Positions 1 through 7,498 of a stretch of 42,211 nt of DNA are shown here, piece by piece. This DNA comes from Pseudomonas alkylphenolica (GTDB taxonomy: Bacteria > Pseudomonadota > Gammaproteobacteria > Pseudomonadales > Pseudomonadaceae): NCBI RefSeq assembly GCF_016009175.1, contig NZ_JADUCM010000040.1, forward strand, positions 1 to 42,211, given 5' to 3'. The stretch's first letter is position 1; each line of letters starts with the position of its first letter. The notes beneath the pieces were generated by a model. It had not been told where the DNA came from. It saw only the letters and a program-made list of their open reading frames with translations, and ran no database searches. Made by a program: the position numbers and the translations under genes.

Positions 1-107
1 GACATCTCAAGCTGACGAGCGGCTTCGGTCCTGCCAACCGTCTCAGCCAATGCAACAGCTTGGGCTTTGAACTCATCGGTATAGCTACGGCGGTTAGGTG
101 GGTACAT
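1..107 (-). mobile_element. 5' end of a transposase OrfA-type gene (cut by window edge)
   Basis: Only the first 35 codons of a leftward gene are inside the window. It starts at the ATG whose complement is 105-107, behind a strong GGAGG ribosome-binding site. The N-terminus reads MYPPNRRSYTDEFKAQAV, followed by an Ala/Glu-rich helix that ends in AARQLEM. This is the usual opening of a helix-turn-helix OrfA protein of IS3-like insertion sequences, which binds the element's ends. The rest lies outside the window, so the family and whether it is intact cannot be judged. Confidence 0.7.
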
Positions 108-141
108 GGCAACCTCCAAGTTAGCGAATTAAGTATCGCTT

Positions 142-165
142 CTTGGCGTCCGTTGTCACGGGACA
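142..165 (-). repeat. possible insertion-sequence end (left inverted repeat)
   Basis: Read leftward, the stretch starting at 165 begins TGTCCCGTGACA and lies 58 bases upstream of the transposase start. IS3-family ends usually begin with TG and sit at about this distance. The matching right end is outside the window, so this is inference from position and the TG start only. Confidence 0.3.
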
Positions 166-172
166 GAACCAT

Positions 173-214
173 GCCTACTTTTTCCAAGAAAAAAGTAGGC
201 CGCCGTAAGGGCGG
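173..214. terminator. double hairpin beside the insertion sequence
   Basis: A perfect 11-base inverted repeat (173-183 with 190-200, loop of 6) has A/T-rich inner arms. A second 5-bp hairpin (200-204 with 210-214) follows directly. In either direction the first hairpin carries runs of T or A, so it could end transcription both ways. It lies just outside the presumed insertion-sequence end. Confidence 0.5.
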
Positions 215-272
215 AAGGGGCCAGTAGCTGCGCCACAGGAAACGGATAAGCTCACAGCCTCAGCCTCAGCCA

Positions 273-340
273 CAAACAAAAAGCGGGGTGAACCGCTACC
301 ACAGGTCAACGCAGGACCTGAGGCGGCATGTTCACCCCGC
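273..340 (-). terminator. intrinsic terminator of the glutamine amidotransferase gene
   Basis: Read leftward, an 11-bp perfect stem (330-340 with 283-293) encloses a smaller 6-bp stem (315-320 with 302-307). The outer stem is followed at once by TTTTTGTTTG. It begins 11 bases past the stop codon of the leftward gene at 352. Hairpin plus T-run is a standard factor-independent terminator; the branched, large loop is less usual. Confidence 0.75.
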
Positions 341-351
341 AATAGGCTGTA

Positions 352-1167
352 TCAGGCGGCAGAGCTAAGTGGCTTTACGCCTTGTGCCTTGGCCACCTGC
401 TTGCGGCAGGCCTCACCGAAGGCTTCAAACATTTTTACCGAATCCGGGTTCTTCGCGGCTTGCCACTCCGGGTGCCATTGCACGGCAAACAGGAACGGCG
501 ACAGGCTTGGGGCATGGATCGCCTCAACCAGGCCATCTTCAGCGTAAGCCAGCGGCTCGATGCCTTTGCCGAGGTTTTTCAGGCCCTGGCCATGCAGCGA
601 GTTGACGCGGATTTCGTCGGTCTTCAGCAGCTTGTGCAACCAGCTGCCTTGTTCCAGGCGCACGCCGTGAACAGCGCTGTACTGCACGTCGACCGGATCT
701 TCCGGGTTTTCCCGGTGATCGTTGAAGCCGGCTTCTGCATAGACCTTCTGGTAGATGTCACCACCCAGGGCCACGTTGATTTCCTGCATGCCACGGCAGA
801 TGCCGAAGATAGGCAGGCCACGGGCGATGGCGGCTTTGACCAGCGGCATGTCGAACAGGTCGCGGTTGCGGTCCTGGCCTTTGCCTGGGGTTTCGTTTTC
901 CTGGCCGTACAGGGCCGGGTCGATGTTGCTGCCTGCACCGGTCAGATAAACGCCATCTGCCATGTCCAGGTAGGTTTCCATGTCTTCGACACCGCAGCAG
1001 GTCGGTACCAGGACAGGTACGCAACCGGCGTGTTCAACCAGCGGCAGGATGTATTTGTGGGTCATGACCTGGTAGTCGTGGCCTTTGCGCTCTTGGGCGC
1101 CCATGGTCATCAGGACTACAGGTTTACGGAGGGTCTGTTTCTTATTGCCAATGTTGCTGTTGGGCAT
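352..1167 (-). CDS. gamma-glutamyl-GABA hydrolase family protein (PuuD/SpuA-like class I glutamine amidotransferase)
   Basis: A 271-residue cytoplasmic peptidase C26 / class I glutamine amidotransferase domain. The nucleophile elbow is GICRG with Cys124, and the His-Glu pair is in QWHPE (His232, Glu234), so the triad is intact. Family members hydrolyse gamma-glutamyl amides such as gamma-glutamyl-GABA made in putrescine breakdown. The start ATG at 1167 has an AAGGTGA ribosome-binding site. It lies next to the D-lysine transport and catabolism operon but is separated from it by a small membrane-protein gene and a REP-like palindrome. In P. putida KT2440 a peptidase C26 gene has the same position (from memory). 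No polyamine genes are nearby, so the substrate here is uncertain; a gamma-glutamylated lysine-derived compound is one possibility. Confidence 0.85.
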   Translation of the reverse strand: MPNSNIGNKKQTLRKPVVLMTMGAQERKGHDYQVMTHKYILPLVEHAGCVPVLVPTCCGVEDMETYLDMADGVYLTGAGSNIDPALYGQENETPGKGQDRNRDLFDMPLVKAAIARGLPIFGICRGMQEINVALGGDIYQKVYAEAGFNDHRENPEDPVDVQYSAVHGVRLEQGSWLHKLLKTDEIRVNSLHGQGLKNLGKGIEPLAYAEDGLVEAIHAPSLSPFLFAVQWHPEWQAAKNPDSVKMFEAFGEACRKQVAKAQGVKPLSSAA

Positions 1168-1583
1168 ATGTCACCTTGGGACAGGCGCGGCCTGTCATTA
1201 TTGTGCAGGCGCGCGGCTGAAACCTTTGCGCTACCTGAGGTTTCGAGCACTGCCGGAGAGGCGCAGAGGGCCGTATTTCCGGTCGAAACCTGCTATACAG
1301 CTTGCCAGAGCCGTTTAATATGTCAAACGACTTCAGATTGCGCGGGCGAAGCTTGTCATTGCTTCGCTGCAATTATGGGCGCGCAGCCCTTTGTAACCGC
1401 TGATGTCATCGATTTTGCCGGTCAATTATATTTGACGGTTATCTTCACTTACCGGCCTATACTTTCCGGATCGGCAACAGCCTGCTGTCGTTGACCGGGT
1501 CGAGACGCCTCTGATCCTCGGTCGAGCCTTCGTAGTTACCGGATGTGAGTCGTCCTCACTCAACGCTACAGAGGGTGCAGCAC
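1168..1583. other. 416-base divergent intergenic region
   Basis: This region separates the leftward amidotransferase gene from the rightward small membrane protein gene. The only structured elements I see are the GTCAA/TTGAC inverted repeat at 1421-1436 and AT-rich sequence around 1420-1465, including TATACT at 1458-1463, which could form promoters. The open frames across it look like shadows. Confidence 0.4.
1421..1436. promoter_or_regulatory. inverted repeat GTCAA-N6-TTGAC
   Basis: Five-base perfect arms flank an AT-only spacer between two divergent genes. The same half-sites, GTCAA and TTGAC, occur with a 3-base spacer at 7409-7421 in front of rpiR/dpkA. This may be a second binding site of the same regulator. 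The spacer lengths differ, so the link is tentative. Confidence 0.3.
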
Positions 1584-1877
1584 ATGGATATTGTCAGTCT
1601 GGTGGTTCAGATCATTGCCGGCGTGGTGGGCGGCAATGCGGTGGGCATGAGTAAGCAAAGCATGGGCCCGGGCCTGAATTCGATCGTCGGCGGGATCGGC
1701 GGGGTCATACTCGGGCAGGTGGTTGCGGCCATCACCGGCCAGCCGGGTGCCGCAGCGGCTGCCGGTGGCGGGGTCGACCTGGCGGCGTTGATCAGCAGCA
1801 TCATTGGCGGTGGTGCCGGCGGCGCGGTGTTGACCTTCATCATCGGCCTGATCAAGTCAAAGATGCATCCGCAGTAG
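1584..1877 (+). CDS. small glycine-rich membrane protein
   Basis: A 97-residue protein rich in Gly and Ala with two or three hydrophobic stretches: residues about 4-17, then the GGIGGVILGQVVAAITG region, and a C-terminal segment near GGAGGAVLTFIIGLI ending in Lys/His residues. Gly at regular spacing suggests packed helices (glycine-zipper-like) in the inner membrane. The start ATG at 1584 is preceded by GAGGG; an upstream in-frame start at 1545 would add a polar extension that does not fit. I do not recognise a function. A REP-like palindrome follows it, then the convergent ABC ATPase gene. Confidence 0.7.
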   Translation: MDIVSLVVQIIAGVVGGNAVGMSKQSMGPGLNSIVGGIGGVILGQVVAAITGQPGAAAAAGGGVDLAALISSIIGGGAGGAVLTFIIGLIKSKMHPQ

Positions 1878-1910
1878 ACGTTTGTTTTGGTCTTGCAGGC
1901 CAATATTGCT

Positions 1911-2020
1911 GCCGCTTTGCGGCAGATCGCGGGCTAACGCCCACTCCCACAGTGCAGGTGTGTGCCTATGCATGGCACCTGTGGGAGCTGGCGTTAGCCT
2001 GCGATCGGGCGCAAAGCGGC
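1911..2020. repeat. REP-type palindrome between convergent genes
   Basis: Two imperfect arms of about 41 bases (1911-1951 and 1980-2020) are inverted copies with few mismatches. They contain the CTCCCACA / TGTGGGAG ends typical of Pseudomonas extragenic palindromes. Located between the ends of a rightward and a leftward gene, it can also act as a bidirectional transcript end. Confidence 0.7.
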
Positions 2021-2051
2021 CGCCAACCCTGCGCTTTCGGTGCTTCTGCTC

Positions 2052-2840
2052 TCAGTGCAGGATCTGCGCGAGGAAACCCTGGGCCCGCGCAGTTTGCGGG
2101 TGGTTGAAGAATGCCTCGGGGTGGGCGTCCTCGATGATCTGGCCACCATCAAGAAACAGCACCCGCTCGGCCACCTGACGGGCAAAACCCATTTCGTGGG
2201 TGACGCACAGCATGGTCATGCCGGTATCGGCGAGTTTCACCAGCACATCGAGCACTTCAGCGACCATCTCCGGGTCCAGGGCCGAGGTTGGCTCGTCAAA
2301 CAGCATGATCTTCGGCTTCATGCACAGCGCACGGGCAATGGCCACCCGCTGCTGCTGGCCGCCGGACAGCTGGCTGGGGTATTTGTTGGCCTGGCTTTCA
2401 ATGCCCACTTTGTTCAGATAAAACCGTGCCCGCTCTTCGGCGTCTTTACGCGACAGGCCGCGCACGCTCATCGGTGCCAAAGTGCAGTTGTCCAGCACGC
2501 TCATGTGCGGAAACAGGTTGAAGTGCTGGAACACCATGCCGATTTCGCTGCGTACCTCGCCGGCCTGGCGGGTGGTTTGCGCAAGGTCGGTGTCGTTGAC
2601 GCGGATATGGCCTTTTTCGGCAATTTCCAACCGGTTGATGCAGCGGATCAGGGTGGACTTGCCCGAGCCCGAAGGCCCGCACAGCACAATGCGTTCGCCT
2701 TCGCGCACGTTCAGGTTGATATCGCGCAGTACGTGATACGCACCGTAGTGTTTGTTCAGGCCCTCAATGTTGATGACAACTTTGCGCGCGTCAGGCGGCG
2801 CAACAGGGGCAGGGGTTGCAAGGCTCAGTGAGGCGGTCAT
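2052..2840 (-). CDS. amino-acid ABC transporter ATP-binding protein
   Basis: A 262-residue ATPase of the polar amino-acid (HisP/GlnQ) type. It has Walker A GPSGSGKST at 55-63, signature LSGGQQQR and Walker B IMLFDEP, followed by the switch His in CVTHEM. It should energise uptake through the two permeases encoded upstream in the same leftward operon. It is the last gene of that run, 18 bases after amaD. Co-location with amaD, dpkA and amaC points to a basic amino acid, probably lysine, as substrate. This is inference; the ATPase itself does not reveal specificity. Confidence 0.9.
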   Translation of the reverse strand: MTASLSLATPAPVAPPDARKVVINIEGLNKHYGAYHVLRDINLNVREGERIVLCGPSGSGKSTLIRCINRLEIAEKGHIRVNDTDLAQTTRQAGEVRSEIGMVFQHFNLFPHMSVLDNCTLAPMSVRGLSRKDAEERARFYLNKVGIESQANKYPSQLSGGQQQRVAIARALCMKPKIMLFDEPTSALDPEMVAEVLDVLVKLADTGMTMLCVTHEMGFARQVAERVLFLDGGQIIEDAHPEAFFNHPQTARAQGFLAQILH

Positions 2841-2858
2841 GTTGTTATTCTCCCGCTA

Positions 2859-4100
2859 TCAATTGAAGCGTGCCGCGCTGTAGGGCGCAGGGTCGGTGAA
2901 AGGCGTTTCGCCGGTCATCATTTCCGCCAGCAGGCGGCCGCTGACCGGGCCCAGGGTGAGGCCGTGGTGGGCGTGGCCGAAGTTGAACCACAAGCCCTTG
3001 TGCTGCGCAGCCGGACCGATCACCGGGCGCATGTCCGGCAGGCACGGGCGGCGCCCCAGCCAGGGTTTGGCATCGAGGCGCTGGCCTAGTGGGAAGATCT
3101 TGCGCGCCAGGGCTTCGCAGCGCTTGAGCTGGATCTCGTTGATGGCATCGCCGCTGGCGGCGAATTCAATCCCGGTGGTCAGGCGGATGCCCTGGGCCAT
3201 GGGGGCCAGCACATAACCGCCCTGGGCATCGCAGATCGAGTGCTTGAGTTCGGCACCGGCGCTGCCCTGGTAGTGCATGTGATAGCCGCGCTTGATTTCC
3301 AGCGGAATCCGGTAACCCAGCGCTTTGAACACGTCGCCGGCCTGCGGGCCAAGGGCAATGACGACCTCGGGGGCAGTGATCGGGCCCTGACGGCTGTCGA
3401 CCTGCCACTCGCTGTCGATCTGGCGCAGGGTGCGTGCGTCACCATGAATGAACTGGCCACCGCGTTTGACAAACAATGCTGCGTAGCCGCGGGTCAGGCC
3501 GCCGGGGTTGGTGACGGTCTTGGGGTCGAGCCAGTGAATGCCACCGACCACGTTGTCGCTGAGGTTGCCCTCGCGCGCATGCACCTGCTGGCGGTCGAGA
3601 ATCTCGTAGCTCAGACCATAAGGCTTGAGCGCGTGGGCATCGGCCTGGGCCTTGCTGAACGCCGACTCGTTGCGAAACACCTCGATCCAGCCATTGGCCT
3701 TGATCAGCTCGCCCAGCCCGGCGGCATCAACCAGGGCGTCATGTTCTTCGACACAGCGTTGCACCAGCGGCAGCATGGCGCGGGTGGCGACGCTGAGGCC
3801 GGCAGGCGAGGAGTTCTGCCAGTACTTGAACAGCCACGGGGCGATCCTGGGCAGATGAACCGGGCTGTAGCGCACGTCGGACTGGCGATTGAGCCCGTAA
3901 CGCAGCAGGCTCGACAGCTCGCGAGGGAAGGCATAGGGGATCACGCTGGAACGCTCGATCAACCCGGCGTTGCCATGGCTGGTGCCGCTGCCCGGTTCAT
4001 CCCGGTCGATGAGGATGACTTTGCGGCCACGGGCCTGCAGGTGAAGGGCCGTGCTGACACCGACGATGCCGGCGCCCAGAACGATGGTTTGACAGTGCAT
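2859..4100 (-). CDS. amaD: D-amino-acid (D-lysine) dehydrogenase/oxidase AmaD
   Basis: A 413-residue FAD-dependent oxidoreductase of the DadA/DAO family. A dinucleotide-binding motif VLGAGIVG lies at the N-terminus, followed by the acidic end of beta-2 (LIDRDEPGSGTSHGNAG), and a C-terminal substrate/FAD-binding part ends near FNFGHAHHGLTLGP. I chose ATG at 4100 because GAGGA lies 8 bases upstream; the GTG at 4115 has no ribosome-binding site. In P. putida the homologue in the same cluster deaminates D-lysine to a keto acid that cyclises to delta1-piperideine-2-carboxylate (from memory). It sits between the permease and ATPase genes of the transporter, which ties the import and oxidation steps together. 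Confidence 0.85.
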   Translation of the reverse strand: MHCQTIVLGAGIVGVSTALHLQARGRKVILIDRDEPGSGTSHGNAGLIERSSVIPYAFPRELSSLLRYGLNRQSDVRYSPVHLPRIAPWLFKYWQNSSPAGLSVATRAMLPLVQRCVEEHDALVDAAGLGELIKANGWIEVFRNESAFSKAQADAHALKPYGLSYEILDRQQVHAREGNLSDNVVGGIHWLDPKTVTNPGGLTRGYAALFVKRGGQFIHGDARTLRQIDSEWQVDSRQGPITAPEVVIALGPQAGDVFKALGYRIPLEIKRGYHMHYQGSAGAELKHSICDAQGGYVLAPMAQGIRLTTGIEFAASGDAINEIQLKRCEALARKIFPLGQRLDAKPWLGRRPCLPDMRPVIGPAAQHKGLWFNFGHAHHGLTLGPVSGRLLAEMMTGETPFTDPAPYSAARFN

Positions 4101-4125
4101 TGGAACGGTCCTCACAAACAGGCAA

Positions 4126-4836
4126 TCAGTGCAGGTGGCGGCCCAGGCGGGCTTCTATGTGTTTGAGGCTGCGGCGCACAATCTCGACGATCAGCAGGTA
4201 CAGCACGGCGGCCCACAGGTAGATCTGGAAGTCGAAGCTGCGCGAGAACGCCAGCTTGGTTACGCCCATCAGGTCGTAGATGGTCACCAGCGAAGCAATC
4301 GCGCTGGCCTTGATCATCAGGATCAGTTCATTGCCCAGCGGGCCGATGGCGACGATCATCGATTGCGGCAGGATCACCTTGAAGAACGTGGTCGAGCGTT
4401 TCAGGCTCAAGGCCTTGGCGGCCTCGTACTGGCCAGGGGCAACGGCCAGCAGTGCGCCACGAAAGATCTCCGCCTGGTAAGCCGCAGTGTTGAGGACGAA
4501 GGCGAGCAGGGTGCAGTACCAGGCTTCGCGAAAGAACCACCACAACCCCACGTCCTGCCAGAAGCCTTTGAGCGAGCCCAGGCCGTAATACAGCAAGAAC
4601 AGCTGCGCCAGCAGCGGTGAGCCGCGGAAGAAGTAGATGTAGCCGGCACTCAGTCGCTGCAACAGCAGGTTGTTGGACAGCCGCGCCAGCGCCAGCAGCA
4701 TGCCGAGCAGGGCGCCGAGGGTAAACGAGATGGCCACCAGCTTGCCGGTTACCAGCAGCCCGTCGATAAAGCGCGGGCCGTAGCGTTCCAGCAAGTCGGG
4801 ATCAAGCACCAGCGCCAGCAGTTGATCGAAGCTCAT
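4126..4836 (-). CDS. amino-acid ABC transporter permease (HisM type)
   Basis: A 236-residue inner-membrane protein with about five hydrophobic segments. It has the EAA coupling loop near YEAAKALSLKRSTTFFKVILPQ, which docks on the ATPase. It belongs to the His/Glu/Gln/Arg/opine permease family. Its start overlaps the stop of the upstream permease by 4 bases, which implies translational coupling and a heterodimeric channel. amaD follows after 25 bases. Confidence 0.9.
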   Translation of the reverse strand: MSFDQLLALVLDPDLLERYGPRFIDGLLVTGKLVAISFTLGALLGMLLALARLSNNLLLQRLSAGYIYFFRGSPLLAQLFLLYYGLGSLKGFWQDVGLWWFFREAWYCTLLAFVLNTAAYQAEIFRGALLAVAPGQYEAAKALSLKRSTTFFKVILPQSMIVAIGPLGNELILMIKASAIASLVTIYDLMGVTKLAFSRSFDFQIYLWAAVLYLLIVEIVRRSLKHIEARLGRHLH

Positions 4837-5552
4837 GTCCGGGCACTCCGCAGGTGGCGACTGAAATACTGCTCGATAAACACAACAACCCGGCCCGACA
4901 GGGCGGAGAACAGCAGGTAGCCCAGGCAGGCCACGCCATAGAAGAACATCGGCTCCTTGGTCACGCTCACGGCCAGGTTGGTCTGGCGCATCAGGTCGAC
5001 CAGCGAAATGGTCGACACCAGCGAAGTGTCCTTGAGCAGCGAAAGCCAGTTGTTCGATAGCCCAGGCATGGCAATGCGCACCAGTTGCGGGAAGATCACC
5101 TTGCGAAACGTGGTGGCTTTACTCAGGCCCAGGGCCTGGGAAGCCTCGTATTGACCCTTGGCCACCGTTTTGAAGGCGCCCAGCCAGATCTCGCTGGAAA
5201 ACGCCGCGAACACCAGGCTGAAGGCAACCATGGCGGCGAGGAAGGTGTTGATCATCACCTCACCTTCATAGCCCATGGCAGCGAGGATCTTTTGCGCGGC
5301 GATCTGGCAGCCGTAGTAGATGATCAGCAGCGTCAGCAGCTCAGGCAGGCCACGGAACACCGTGGAAAATACGGTCGCCACGGCGCGCGGAAAACGCTTG
5401 CGCGAGCGCGCCATCAACGCCACCCCGAGGCCCAGCGGCAAGCCGATGGGCAGGCAGGCGAGGGCCAGCGAAATGGTTACCAGGGCACCGGCGAGCAGGG
5501 CCTGGCCCCAGCCGCCGCTGGCGAAAGAAAGCAGTGACAGTTGTTCGAGCAT
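4833..5552 (-). CDS. amino-acid ABC transporter permease (HisQ type)
   Basis: A 239-residue inner-membrane permease with the EAA loop YEASQALGLSKATTFRKVIFPQ. The ATG at 5552 has a GAGAGGG ribosome-binding site 7 bases upstream; the longer frame begins with TTG at 5579 and lacks one. It pairs with the downstream permease (4-base overlap). A REP-like palindrome separates it from the binding-protein gene, a common arrangement that gives more binding protein than membrane subunits. Confidence 0.9.
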   Translation of the reverse strand: MLEQLSLLSFASGGWGQALLAGALVTISLALACLPIGLPLGLGVALMARSRKRFPRAVATVFSTVFRGLPELLTLLIIYYGCQIAAQKILAAMGYEGEVMINTFLAAMVAFSLVFAAFSSEIWLGAFKTVAKGQYEASQALGLSKATTFRKVIFPQLVRIAMPGLSNNWLSLLKDTSLVSTISLVDLMRQTNLAVSVTKEPMFFYGVACLGYLLFSALSGRVVVFIEQYFSRHLRSART

Positions 5553-5586
5553 GCTCAAACCCTCTCGCGAGACAGACAACCACCCC

Positions 5587-5673
5587 TGTAGGAGCCGGTC
5601 TTGCCGGCGATGGCATCGACGCGGTGTCAGTCAATCCGCGGTGTCTGCATCGCTGGCAAGACCAGCTGCTACA
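5587..5673. repeat. REP-type palindrome inside the transport operon
   Basis: Arms 5587-5612 and 5648-5673 are inverted, nearly identical copies with the TGTAGGAGC...CTTGCCGGCGA signature seen in many Pseudomonas genomes. It lies between the binding-protein stop and the first permease start. On the transcript it would form a long hairpin that could partly stop or protect the upstream mRNA. Confidence 0.7.
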
Positions 5674-5690
5674 AGTGGCCTGGGCCGGGT

Positions 5691-6449
5691 TTACTGGTAG
5701 ATATCGAAGTCGAAGTAGCGACTGGCGATTTTCTGGTAGGTGCCGTTGGCGACGATTTCGTCCAGGGCCTTGTTCAGGCGCTCGCGCAGGGCTTCGTCTT
5801 CCTTGCGTACGGCAATCGAGGCATCTGCCTTGGTGCCATTGACGTCGCCGAGGATATGGCAGCAGTCCTTGCCGGCCTTGCCCAGCCATTCGGTCAGCGG
5901 AAATTTGTCGGCAATCACGCCATCCAGGCGCCCGGCAGCGAGGTCGGCGTTGGCTTCATCGAGGGTAGGGTAGAGTTTGACGTCGGCACCGGCCTTGCCG
6001 TAGACGTCTTCGGCGTAGATGGCCTGGGTGGAGGAGGCCTGCGCGCCGACGGTGTAGCCTTTGAAGTCGGTTTGCGCGTCGGTGATCTTGCTGTCCTTGG
6101 GCACGGCGACCGACAGCGGCGTCTTGTAGTAGTGGTTGGTGAAGGCGATCTTTTTGCGACGCTCTTCGGTGTTGATCATCGAGGCCACCACCGCGTCGTA
6201 TTTCTTCGCCATCAACGCCGGAATGATGCCTTCCCAGTCCTGGGCCACCAGGGTGCACTCGACTTTCATCTGCTCGCACAGCGCCTTGCTGATGTCGACG
6301 TCAAAGCCATGCAGCTGGTTATCCGAGTCAACGTAGTTGAACGGCGGGTAAGCGCCTTCGGTGGCGATCTTCAGGGTTTCGGCCTGGGCCAGGGTTGCAC
6401 CGGCGAGCAGCAGGGCGCACGCACCTGCAAAGCGGATAACGGGTTTCAT
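5691..6449 (-). CDS. periplasmic amino-acid-binding protein of the ABC transporter
   Basis: A 252-residue family 3 extracellular solute-binding protein. Met1 follows a GAGGTG ribosome-binding site. A signal peptide of 23 residues ends AQA before ETLKIATEGAYPPFNY, the classic lysine/arginine/ornithine-binding-protein opening. The LHGFDVDISKALCEQMKVEC motif follows. It captures the substrate in the periplasm and delivers it to the two permeases. The resemblance to LAO/histidine-binding proteins agrees with a basic amino acid. The longer frame that begins at 6557 has no sensible N-terminus. Confidence 0.9.
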   Translation of the reverse strand: MKPVIRFAGACALLLAGATLAQAETLKIATEGAYPPFNYVDSDNQLHGFDVDISKALCEQMKVECTLVAQDWEGIIPALMAKKYDAVVASMINTEERRKKIAFTNHYYKTPLSVAVPKDSKITDAQTDFKGYTVGAQASSTQAIYAEDVYGKAGADVKLYPTLDEANADLAAGRLDGVIADKFPLTEWLGKAGKDCCHILGDVNGTKADASIAVRKEDEALRERLNKALDEIVANGTYQKIASRYFDFDIYQ

Positions 6450-6480
6450 GTCACACCTCGATCTGTTGTTTGCACTCTTG

Positions 6481-7356
6481 CTATTGTTTGCTCGCTGACG
6501 TGTAGCCAACGAATTCATTGTGTAGAGCGGCAGTTGCTTCCAAGCGTTTTTCAACATCCGGTCCGAGCTTCTTGCAGACCTCGTTGACCATCAGGTGTAC
6601 CCACGACAGCATGGTCGCGGTCGACTCCCAAAACAGATTGAATTCAGTGGGGATGCGGAACACTTCATCGGCGTTGGCATCAGCCCAGTCACAAAAGGTA
6701 TCGGTCACCAGGGTGACGGCTATGCCCGCTTCGCGTGCCTTGCGGCACAGGGTCAGGGCATGGCGTGAATAGCGGCGTGCCTCGAACACCACCAGGGCGC
6801 AGTCGGCCGGGTCGCTGAGCAACACGTCGCCGAAATGCCCGGCACTGCCGTCGACCACCTGCACGCCGTCGCGCAGGTATTGCAGCAAGTGGGTCATGCA
6901 CAGGGCGACGCCGCGCTCGGTCTGAAAACCGGCAACAAAGACTTTGCGACGCTGGGCCAGGCGCAGGCTGACGACCTGCCAGGCGGGGGTGCGGCTGTAT
7001 TCGTAAACCCGCACCAGTGCCCCGACTTCCTGTTCCAGGCTGCGTGCCAGACCGGCGGCGTCTTTGCCGTGCTGCTGGCGAAATTCTTGCAGCCGGTCAC
7101 CGACCAGCCACGGGCCATCGCCGAGGTCGTCTTTGAGATCATGTTTGAGTGCCTTGAGGTGCTCGTAGCCCAGCGCCCGGCAAAACCGGCCGACACTGGA
7201 CTCGCTGACGCCAATTTTCGCCGCCAGGCTGGCCGATGTTTCAAACGGCAGGTCGGTGAGGTTGGCGAGCATGTAGCTGGCGATCTTGCGCCCGGACGCC
7301 GCTGCGTTGTGCAGGCTGTTTTCCAGACGTTGCTTGATCGGTTGGCTCACGGTCAT
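6481..7356 (-). CDS. RpiR/MurR-family transcriptional regulator of the lysine cluster
   Basis: A 291-residue regulator with an N-terminal helix-turn-helix (about residues 35-60, LAAKIGVSESSVGRFCRALG) and a C-terminal SIS sugar-isomerase-like domain (about 120-260). SIS domains usually bind phosphosugars, but RpiR members also control amino-acid catabolism. It is the first gene of the leftward operon, 31 bases before the binding-protein gene, and diverges from dpkA. ATG 7356 is preferred over GTG 7374; neither has a strong ribosome-binding site. Palindromes in the divergent region at 7381-7433 are candidate operators, so autoregulation and control of dpkA are likely. Confidence 0.85.
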   Translation of the reverse strand: MTVSQPIKQRLENSLHNAAASGRKIASYMLANLTDLPFETSASLAAKIGVSESSVGRFCRALGYEHLKALKHDLKDDLGDGPWLVGDRLQEFRQQHGKDAAGLARSLEQEVGALVRVYEYSRTPAWQVVSLRLAQRRKVFVAGFQTERGVALCMTHLLQYLRDGVQVVDGSAGHFGDVLLSDPADCALVVFEARRYSRHALTLCRKAREAGIAVTLVTDTFCDWADANADEVFRIPTEFNLFWESTATMLSWVHLMVNEVCKKLGPDVEKRLEATAALHNEFVGYTSASKQ

Positions 7357-7380
7357 TCTCGAAGGCGGTTGCACATTGAA

Positions 7381-7433
7381 ACAGAAAATGAATGTTTTCT
7401 GTCATCAAGTCAATATTTGACAGTTTGCTGTCA
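7381..7433. promoter_or_regulatory. cluster of three palindromes between rpiR and dpkA
   Basis: Three perfect inverted repeats lie in 53 bases. ACAGAAAA-N6-TTTTCTGT is at 7381-7402, GTCAA-N3-TTGAC at 7409-7421, and TGACAG-N4-CTGTCA at 7418-7433. The last two overlap, and all share the TGACA/CTGT theme. The position between a regulator gene and its divergent catabolic gene makes them the best candidates for RpiR operators. No clear -35/-10 pair was found. Confidence 0.55.
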
Positions 7434-7498
7434 CAAGAGGAAAGTTTCGCCATTGCTCATCGCTGTCGCCCACTCCAAATCCAATAAGGGAGCTTCAG

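Noticed and set aside
1432..1463. Sigma-70 promoter TTGACG ... TATACT
   Set aside because: The spacer is 20 bases, too long for a confident call; the TTGAC is better described as part of the inverted repeat.
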